From: Ruminococcus flavefaciens ATCC 19208
GTDB taxonomy: Bacteria; Bacillota; Clostridia; Oscillospirales; Ruminococcaceae
NCBI RefSeq assembly: GCF_000518765.1
Contig: NZ_KI912491.1
Location: 123,002-187,001, forward strand
Direction: 5' to 3'
DNA: 64,000 nt
Shown: positions 58,290-64,000 of the stretch, piece by piece
How the letters are laid out: every line of letters starts with the position of its first letter
Numbering within the stretch: the stretch's first letter is position 1
Translations under genes and position numbers: made by a program
The notes under the pieces: generated by a model
Databases searched by the model: none
What the model was told of the DNA's origin: nothing
Seen by the model: only the letters and a program-made list of their open reading frames with translations

Positions 58290-58596
58290 AAATAACCGCC
58301 GAAGCTCTACAATTATGACCGTATTAACGCCCGTTACGAGCTTTCGCAGGAGAGCAGGGAGCGCTTTTTAATATCCTTGCCGTGAAGCCACGTGCTGGTC
58401 TCATCGAGGACATAGATCTCGCCTCTGCTTTGCAGATGACTTGCCAGCTTGACACGCTGAACCTCACCGCCCGAAAGGGTATCCGTACGCATTGAAAGGG
58501 ACGGATAGCCGATACCTACATCTGTCATTTTTTGCGGTATTGACAAATCTTTCACTTGCAGTGTTGCTTTTTGCGAAAGAATGTGATATAATTAAT
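58290..58596 (-). pseudogene. Remnant of a UvrA-like excinuclease gene
   Basis: On the minus strand a frame reads TLQVKDLSIPQKMTDVGIGY, then TLSGGEVQRVKLASHL, YVLDETSTWLHGKDIKK. This is the ABC signature and a damaged Walker B region of UvrA (normally VLDEPTTGLH). The homology then continues in another frame as LLRKLVTGVNTVIIVE. So there is a frameshift plus changed key residues, and the rest of the gene (over 600 residues) is absent. It is clearly a decayed fragment. Its 5' part overlaps the purA promoter. Confidence 0.85.
58564..58592 (+). promoter_or_regulatory. purA promoter
   Basis: TTGCTT (58564-58569), 17 bases, TATAAT (58587-58592), giving a leader of about 65 bases. Confidence 0.7.
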
Positions 58597-58664
58597 TGTA
58601 AGTGTGCATATAGACAGATGCAGAACTGTCTGCACAAATAAATATTATGAAAAGAGGAAAACAA

Positions 58665-59942
58665 ATGCCTGCAAATATCGTAGTCGGAACTCAATGGGGA
58701 GACGAAGGAAAGGGCAAGATCATTGATATCCTTGCTTCCCGCGCAGATGTTGTAGTTCGCTCACAGGGCGGAAACAACGCAGGACACACTGTTGTAAATA
58801 ACGGCGAAGTATATAAGCTTCACCTTGTACCATCGGGTATACTTTACCCAAATGCTCTCAACCTTATCGGTGCAGGTGTAGTTCTTGATCCTAAGGACTT
58901 CATCGGTGAACTCGACAGCCTTGAGTCGAGAGGTATAAAAACAATCGGTCACCTCAAGGTAGACCCTCGTGCTCAGATCGTTATGCCTTGGCATATCGCT
59001 CTTGACGGTCTTTCCGAAGCATTCCGCGGCGGCAAGGACATCGGTACTACAAAGAGAGGCATCGGCCCTACATATATGGATAAATACGAGAGATGCGGCA
59101 TACGTATGTACGATCTCGTTCACCCTGAAGTACTTGCTGAAAAGATACAGTCAACAGGCAAACTCAAAAATGAGATAATCACTAAGGTATACGGCGGTGA
59201 GGCTTTCGATCTTGACGCTGTTACAAAGGAGTATACAGAGTACGGAAAGAGACTCCTCCCTTACATGGACGATGTTTCTGTTCTCACATTTGAGGCTCAC
59301 AAGGCAGGAAAGACAATCATGTTCGAGGGTGCACAGGCTACTCTCCTCGATATCGACTTCGGTACATATCCTTATGTTACTTCATCACATCCGCTTTCAG
59401 CAGGCGTTTGCGTAGGTACAGGCGTAGGTCCTAAGGTAATCACAAACATCATCGGTGTTGCAAAGGCTTATACAACCCGTGTAGGCAAGGGACCATTCCC
59501 GACAGAGCTTGACGATGCTACAGGCGATCAGATCAGAAACGTAGGCGGCGAGTTCGGTACAACTACAGGCAGACCAAGAAGAACAGGCTGGTTCGATGCA
59601 GTTATCGTCCGTCACTCTGTAAGAGTAAACGGCCTTGACAGCCTTGCTATCAACAAGCTTGATACTCTTGCTAATATCGACACACTCAAAATGTGTGTAG
59701 CTTACAAGAAGCCCGACGGAAGCATTATCAAGGAGTTTCCGCCGACACTCGAAGAACTCGAAGGCTGCCAGCCTATATATGAGGAATTCCCCGGATTTAC
59801 CGAGGATATCTCAAAGTGCACAAGCTTTGACGAGCTTCCTGCAAACTGCAAGAGCTATATCGCTCGTCTCGAAGAGCTGGTAGGCTGTCACGTAAGCATG
59901 GTAGGTATCGGTCCTGACAGATCACAGATACTTGAAAGATAA
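58665..59942 (+). CDS. purA: Adenylosuccinate synthetase
   Basis: A 425-residue GTP-dependent enzyme joining IMP and aspartate in AMP synthesis. VGTQWGDEGKGKIID (P-loop), GGNNAGHTV, GTTKRGIGPTYMDK, FEGAQATLLDIDFGTYP and TTTGRPRRTGWFD are all standard. ATG 58665 follows AAGAGGA; the ATG at 58647 has no such site. Confidence 0.97.
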   Translation: MPANIVVGTQWGDEGKGKIIDILASRADVVVRSQGGNNAGHTVVNNGEVYKLHLVPSGILYPNALNLIGAGVVLDPKDFIGELDSLESRGIKTIGHLKVDPRAQIVMPWHIALDGLSEAFRGGKDIGTTKRGIGPTYMDKYERCGIRMYDLVHPEVLAEKIQSTGKLKNEIITKVYGGEAFDLDAVTKEYTEYGKRLLPYMDDVSVLTFEAHKAGKTIMFEGAQATLLDIDFGTYPYVTSSHPLSAGVCVGTGVGPKVITNIIGVAKAYTTRVGKGPFPTELDDATGDQIRNVGGEFGTTTGRPRRTGWFDAVIVRHSVRVNGLDSLAINKLDTLANIDTLKMCVAYKKPDGSIIKEFPPTLEELEGCQPIYEEFPGFTEDISKCTSFDELPANCKSYIARLEELVGCHVSMVGIGPDRSQILER

Positions 59943-59956
59943 GAAAATACAAAGTT

Positions 59957-59974
59957 CAGCCGCTTCGGCGGCTG
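59957..59974 (+). terminator. Short hairpin after purA
   Basis: CAGCCG-CTTCGG-CGGCTG followed by TTCTTAT; a weak terminator candidate. Confidence 0.5.
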
Positions 59975-60008
59975 TTCTTATAATTAATAGATATAGGGGA
60001 GATCATTT

Positions 60009-61199
60009 ATGAAGATTTTCACAAAAACAATTGCAGCAATTCTTACAGCCTCTCTTGCTGTATGTTCAGCCGCTCCTGTAAACGCAGCTTTTACGGATAT
60101 TCCGTCGTCTGCTGTAGTCACAGCCAATGACAATGTAAAGGTTCCTACATTCACTTCCGATGAGGAAATGCTGAAATATATACGCAGTGAGATGCGTAAC
60201 AGGGTCGAGAGTTTTACGGTAGCATTAAAAGGCGCAGACGTAGCCGAAGCAAGTAATTACGATGATATGCTCCTGACAAAGATATTCGATAGTACAGGCG
60301 ATCCCAAAGAGGGAAGCTATCTTTTTTTAGGTGTCCGCAATATCAATGTCAAGACCTCTGCTGATGATGATATATTCAAAATAGATTTTGAGTTATCGTA
60401 TATGACAACATACGATCAGGAAACAGAGCTCGACACTCAAATAAAAAAACTCGTCAGTGCAATGCCTCTTATATTGGGAGAAAATTACAAAGACCTTCCT
60501 GATGCAGAAAAAGTCGCTAAGGGTTACGATTATTTTGTAAAACTTATGAAAAATGTCGATCACGTAGAGGATAAAAATGATCTCTCACTTTATTCGGCTT
60601 ATTCGGTACTGGTAAATAAAAAAGCAAACTCCATCGGCTTTGTACAGTTATTTATCCGCACTCTTGCCGAAATAGGCATTGATTCACAAGTTATGTTTAC
60701 CTCAATTGATCTGACAGGTAAACTCGGTTCTCACTTCATTCCGGCAGTATGCATTGACGGTACCTATTACCTATGTGATCCTGTATCGGATTTCATTTCA
60801 GGAGACGGAGATAATAAGTTCCTGCTGAAAGGTGTAAACGATTTTGACAGTTCCGCAGAGTATAAACAAGCTGTTGAAAAGCAAGGACTGTCCCTGAACA
60901 AGTTGGCTGAACAAAACGGCGTAGCACTGTATTCTTACGATAAAACATTTGATTTCGGCGATGTGAACGATGACGGTCTCATAGATTCTGTTGACGCTTC
61001 TGCTGTACTTGCCGAATATGCAAGGCTTTCGACCTCTGATAAATACGGAATATTCTCGGCAGGTCAGAAAACTGCCGCTGATATTGATAAAAACGGTCAT
61101 ATCGACTCTGTTGATACGTCGATTATCCTTTCATACTATGCATACAAGTCAATAAGCTCAGATAACAAAACTTTGAGCGATTATGTAAGCAAGAAGTGA
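60009..61199 (+). CDS. Dockerin protein with an inactive transglutaminase-like domain
   Basis: A 396-residue secreted protein: signal peptide (to about residue 27, PVNAAF), then a domain of about 280 residues whose end aligns with transglutaminase-like cysteine peptidases. A dockerin follows (DVNDDGLIDSVDAS and DIDKNGHIDSVDTS). Compared with the next gene, the catalytic Cys is replaced by Ser208 (ANSIGFVQL against AVCQGVAQL), while the His (GSHFIPAV) and Asp (LCDPVSDF) are kept. It is probably a binding or regulatory paralogue. The spacing of 25 bases to the next gene suggests one transcript. Confidence 0.82.
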   Translation: MKIFTKTIAAILTASLAVCSAAPVNAAFTDIPSSAVVTANDNVKVPTFTSDEEMLKYIRSEMRNRVESFTVALKGADVAEASNYDDMLLTKIFDSTGDPKEGSYLFLGVRNINVKTSADDDIFKIDFELSYMTTYDQETELDTQIKKLVSAMPLILGENYKDLPDAEKVAKGYDYFVKLMKNVDHVEDKNDLSLYSAYSVLVNKKANSIGFVQLFIRTLAEIGIDSQVMFTSIDLTGKLGSHFIPAVCIDGTYYLCDPVSDFISGDGDNKFLLKGVNDFDSSAEYKQAVEKQGLSLNKLAEQNGVALYSYDKTFDFGDVNDDGLIDSVDASAVLAEYARLSTSDKYGIFSAGQKTAADIDKNGHIDSVDTSIILSYYAYKSISSDNKTLSDYVSKK

Positions 61200-61224
61200 T
61201 CTTCCTTTGCAAAGGAGGTATAAC

Positions 61225-62421
61225 ATGAAGTTTTCATTAAAAATACTGGCTGCTGTTTCTTCCGTTATTGTACTTACAGGCAGCATGATACCGACTGTAT
61301 CTCTGGCTGCATCTTCTTCATTACCTGACATATCATATTCAGATAATGTCACTGAATCTTTAGATGAAGCAGCTGCAACGGTGCGTGAATACCTCAAAGC
61401 CCGTTCTCTTGAATTCACTGTATTTGTAGACAATGTAAAATTCTCAAGCGACAAGGAAACAGCAAAAGCCGAAGCCGAAACTTTATCTCAGTCGCTGATA
61501 TACAAGGCTTTTGAAGAAACAGGAAACGGCGATGAAGGCGATTACCTCCGTTTTGCTGTAAAAAAGTACGGATGCAGCGTCTCTATAAATAATCCGGGCA
61601 GTCTTACCTATAAAGTGGAATACTATACAACTCCCGAAGAAGAAGCAATGCTTGATGATAAGGTCGATCGTGTACTTGCCTCTCTTTCACTTGAAAACAA
61701 GTCTACCTACGATAAAATAAGAGCTATATATAAATACGTTACGGAAAAGGTCTCATACTCCACAAATATGGACGACCCGTATATATATTCCGCTTACAAC
61801 GCTATAATAAACGGAGATGCAGTATGTCAGGGTGTTGCACAGCTTCTGTATAAGATGTATAATGATTCGGGTATACCATGCCGTGTAATCGCAGGTATCT
61901 CCCACGATATAAGCGGCGCAAATCCCGACGGGAACCATGTGTGGCTCATAGTAAAGCTCGAAGATAAGTATTATCTCCTTGACCCTACATGGGATCTGAG
62001 ATATAACGGACATTATTTCCTTTACTTTTTGAAGGGCTCGGACGATTTCGACTCGGTAAGCCCTAATATAACCCATATTCCCAGAAACGACAACGGACTT
62101 TCGTTCCCTGACTACAATTCAGAGGAATTCAAAAAAAATTATCCTATATCTCAGTATGAATATAAGCTGCCAACGTATTCCCTCGGCGACCTGAATGCCG
62201 ATAAGCACATAGATTCCGTTGATGCTTCAATGATACTTGCTGAATATGCACGTATCTCCGCAAACGGAGAGGGCACGTTCACTTCGGAACAGAAAAGATT
62301 CGCCGACCTTAACGGCGATGATCTTATAGACTCCGTTGATGCTTCTATTGTACTGTCCTATTATTCGACAGTTTCCAACGGCAGTGATATAAGTATTTCC
62401 GACTTTATTAATTCTCATTAA
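61225..62421 (+). CDS. Dockerin-bearing transglutaminase-like cysteine peptidase
   Basis: A 398-residue secreted protein: signal peptide (to about residue 30), then a transglutaminase-like domain with Cys201 in AVCQGVAQL, His in GNHVWLIV and Asp in YLLDPTWD, a complete triad. The dockerin has DLNADKHIDSVDAS and DLNGDDLIDSVDAS. Such enzymes in cellulosomes may cut or crosslink plant or microbial protein; the substrate is unknown. ATG 61225 follows AAAGGAGG. It is paralogous to the upstream gene. Confidence 0.87.
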   Translation: MKFSLKILAAVSSVIVLTGSMIPTVSLAASSSLPDISYSDNVTESLDEAAATVREYLKARSLEFTVFVDNVKFSSDKETAKAEAETLSQSLIYKAFEETGNGDEGDYLRFAVKKYGCSVSINNPGSLTYKVEYYTTPEEEAMLDDKVDRVLASLSLENKSTYDKIRAIYKYVTEKVSYSTNMDDPYIYSAYNAIINGDAVCQGVAQLLYKMYNDSGIPCRVIAGISHDISGANPDGNHVWLIVKLEDKYYLLDPTWDLRYNGHYFLYFLKGSDDFDSVSPNITHIPRNDNGLSFPDYNSEEFKKNYPISQYEYKLPTYSLGDLNADKHIDSVDASMILAEYARISANGEGTFTSEQKRFADLNGDDLIDSVDASIVLSYYSTVSNGSDISISDFINSH

Positions 62422-62435
62422 ACGAGGTGTTGATT

Positions 62436-63749
62436 ATGTACGATGAAAAAAATCCCACAGGAGGACTTCCCGAGGAAATAAACTATACTCCCGAGGCTTC
62501 CAGAAAAGAAGGACCTACAGGCGTTACCGCTCCTGTTCTTGATGATTTCGGATATGCAGCCCCCGCAGCGAAGAAGGACGGCCCTACAGGAGTAGCTGCT
62601 CCTGTACTTGACGATATGGACAGCTTTGTTTCTGACGGAGCAAGAAAAGGTGCACCCACAGGCATATCGGCTCCTGTTCTTGATGACAGTATGGGCTACG
62701 GTCAGACAGACGGCAGAAGAGGTGCTCCATCAGGCGTATCAGCACCTGTACTTGATGATAATATGGCATACGGTCAGTCGTACGAGAAGAAGGGTGCTCC
62801 AACAGGCGTATCTGCTCCTGTACTTGACGATAATACATCATATAATCAGGCATATGAGAAGAAGGGCGCTCCCACAGGAGTATCCGCGCCAGTGCTCGAT
62901 GACAGCAGTGCACCTTATACTCACGAAAAACTTGTGCTTTCAGACGATGACATAATCGCAGGTCTTACACCTGAGCTTAAAGCCCGTTTTGACGCACTTC
63001 CTGCTGATAAACAGCAGCAGATTATAGATATGAGAAGAACTCAGCTCGGCGCAGTTGCTCCGCCCGTTCAGGTAAGTGCACCTGTACTTGACGAGGACAA
63101 TTATACTCCTCCTCCGAAAAAGGAAGAGCCGCCCAAGCAGCCAGAAGCTCCCATATCTGCTCCTGTACTTGATGATGAGCCTGAGCCGCCGAAATATCAG
63201 CCAAAGTATGTTGATGAGGACCTTGAACGTGCTAAATCACAGGCAAGATCTTCTGCTAATCTCACTTATGAACAGAAAGACTCAAAGGCAAGTCTCCAGA
63301 TGATGCTTGCCCTCAAAGAAGAAGCTCGTCAGAAAGAAGCACAAAAGGGCTTCAAGATAACTATTGTTCTTGCATTATTAGGTGTTGTGGCAGCTGTTCT
63401 GTTCTTCCTGCTTTACTCTGGTCAGCTCGGCCTCGAATACAAGGACGGACTCAGCGGCATAAGCAAGATAATCGAGAATTCAGCTCTCTATATTGCAGGC
63501 GGAGTCGGACTCCTGTCCCTACTTCTCCTTACAGGAATAGGCGGCATCAAGTCATTGACTGCTTTTGCATTCCTGCTCTTCGGAGTAGTGCAGCTCTTCC
63601 CGGGACTCTTTATGATAAACCAGCATAAAGGCAGCTCAGGACTTGCAATACTTCTTTATGCTGCATCACTCATACTCACAGTCGCAGTATTCTTCGTGCT
63701 CTGCGGAAGCGAAGCAGTTGGACAGTTCTTCAACAAGAAAAAATCATAA
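62436..63749 (+). CDS. Membrane protein with APVLDD tandem repeats
   Basis: A 437-residue protein without a signal peptide. Residues 10-150 hold six repeats of about 24 residues, each built on K-x-G-P/A-P-T-G-V-S-A-P-V-L-D-D. Two lone SAPVLDE/D motifs follow at about 215 and 245, with a small helical domain (LTPELKARFDALPADKQQQI) between. Four membrane helices occupy about 305-430. The N-terminal repeats should be cytoplasmic and disordered. No function is recognised. ATG 62436 follows GAGGTG. Confidence 0.8.
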   Translation: MYDEKNPTGGLPEEINYTPEASRKEGPTGVTAPVLDDFGYAAPAAKKDGPTGVAAPVLDDMDSFVSDGARKGAPTGISAPVLDDSMGYGQTDGRRGAPSGVSAPVLDDNMAYGQSYEKKGAPTGVSAPVLDDNTSYNQAYEKKGAPTGVSAPVLDDSSAPYTHEKLVLSDDDIIAGLTPELKARFDALPADKQQQIIDMRRTQLGAVAPPVQVSAPVLDEDNYTPPPKKEEPPKQPEAPISAPVLDDEPEPPKYQPKYVDEDLERAKSQARSSANLTYEQKDSKASLQMMLALKEEARQKEAQKGFKITIVLALLGVVAAVLFFLLYSGQLGLEYKDGLSGISKIIENSALYIAGGVGLLSLLLLTGIGGIKSLTAFAFLLFGVVQLFPGLFMINQHKGSSGLAILLYAASLILTVAVFFVLCGSEAVGQFFNKKKS

Positions 63750-63763
63750 AAAGCCGGCTCTGA

Positions 63764-63831
63764 CAGCAATACTTATATAGAAGCTTTTGTACTGATTATT
63801 GAGAGAACATCTTTTGAAAAAGGGAGCCCTA
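63764..63831 (+). repeat. Intergenic repeat with TATAGAAG and TGAAAAAGGGA blocks, copy 2
   Basis: ATATAGAAGCTTTTGTACTGA, GAGAGAACATC and TTTGAAAAAGGGAGCCCT match copy 1 at 58149-58212 in order and spacing. It is followed by a CCCCGCAATGCGGGG hairpin (about 63875). Confidence 0.55.
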
Positions 63832-63921
63832 TGACGGAGGCTCGTACCCTTGTCACTATGTTACATCTCCCCGCAATGCGGGGAGTCACTCTCAAACTCT
63901 CTCCCGAAAACTTCTGTTTTT

Positions 63922-63998
63922 ATTTTTTCCCGGATAGGGCGTGACCTGTTTATTACAGGTCTTTTTTATTTTCTATACGCGCCCTATCCGGAAAAAAT
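63922..63998 (+). terminator. Terminator nested in a long inverted repeat
   Basis: Inner hairpin GACCTG...CAGGTC (63943-63961) with six T. It is enclosed by ATTTTTTCCCGGATAGGGCG on the left and CGCCCTATCCGGAAAAAAT on the right, which are nearly complementary. Confidence 0.75.
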
Positions 63999-64000
63999 CA

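Overview
The window reads as chromosomal DNA of a Gram-positive, anaerobic, cellulosome-forming Ruminococcus-type bacterium (Oscillospiraceae). The signs are six dockerin-bearing proteins, a small cohesin-dockerin adaptor resembling ScaC, a GH48 exoglucanase, a lipoprotein GH5 glucanase, pyruvate:ferredoxin and indolepyruvate:ferredoxin oxidoreductases, Thr-rich linkers, and three sporulation genes (spoVAC, spoIIID, spoVM). The species is inferred from gene content only. I saw no rRNA, tRNA, CRISPR array, transposase, integrase or prophage gene.

Layout. 1-1330: end of a dockerin protein and a cohesin-dockerin adaptor. 1440-6000: metallophosphoesterase, two lipoproteins, and a cysteine block (Rrf2 regulator with an unusually structured leader, then cysK). 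6150-10553: GH5 lipoprotein glucanase and a dockerin-bearing SGNH esterase. 10610-14023: lipid kinase, holB, ricT and queH in tandem. 14122-19839: small genes, a degenerate GGDEF protein, a CIRCE-controlled hsp20 and a HAD phosphatase. 19996-26117: iorA, three unrelated genes, iorB, paaK, a small protein and a tandem-ACT protein. 26242-30130: zinc-ribbon protein, malQ, spoVAC and about 900 bases of repeats. 30131-36478: pyruvate:ferredoxin oxidoreductase, an autoregulated XRE/membrane-protein operon, two membrane proteins behind matching operators, and spoIIID. 36513-41153: Gld-type ABC transporter operon on the minus strand. 41553-44378: GH48 with a structured leader. 44418-58125: a long housekeeping operon (yicC-remA-gmk-rpoZ-priA-def-fmt-yugP-rsmB-rlmN-prpC-prkC-rsgA-thiN-spoVM) that follows the Bacillus order but lacks coaBC and rpe. 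58290-63749: uvrA remnant, purA, two dockerin-bearing transglutaminase-like proteins and an APVLDD-repeat membrane protein.

How it fits together. The secreted or surface proteins (adaptor, GH48, SGNH esterase, transglutaminase-like pair, GH5 lipoprotein) serve plant-fibre breakdown. MalQ, pyruvate:ferredoxin oxidoreductase and IorAB-PaaK-ACT cover fermentation and aromatic amino acid metabolism. PrkC/PrpC, RemA and the Spo proteins point to an endospore-type developmental programme, complete or residual.

The intergenic DNA is unusual. It holds many palindromic elements, several of which start inside the last codons of the gene in front and supply its stop codon. There is also a 95-base repeat present as a tandem array and as a distant solo copy. 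Other notable signals are a chain of hairpins behind the Rrf2 promoter, a mutually exclusive hairpin pair ahead of GH48, matched operators before two membrane-protein genes, and a spoVM gene of 27 codons whose ribosome-binding site lies in a hairpin.
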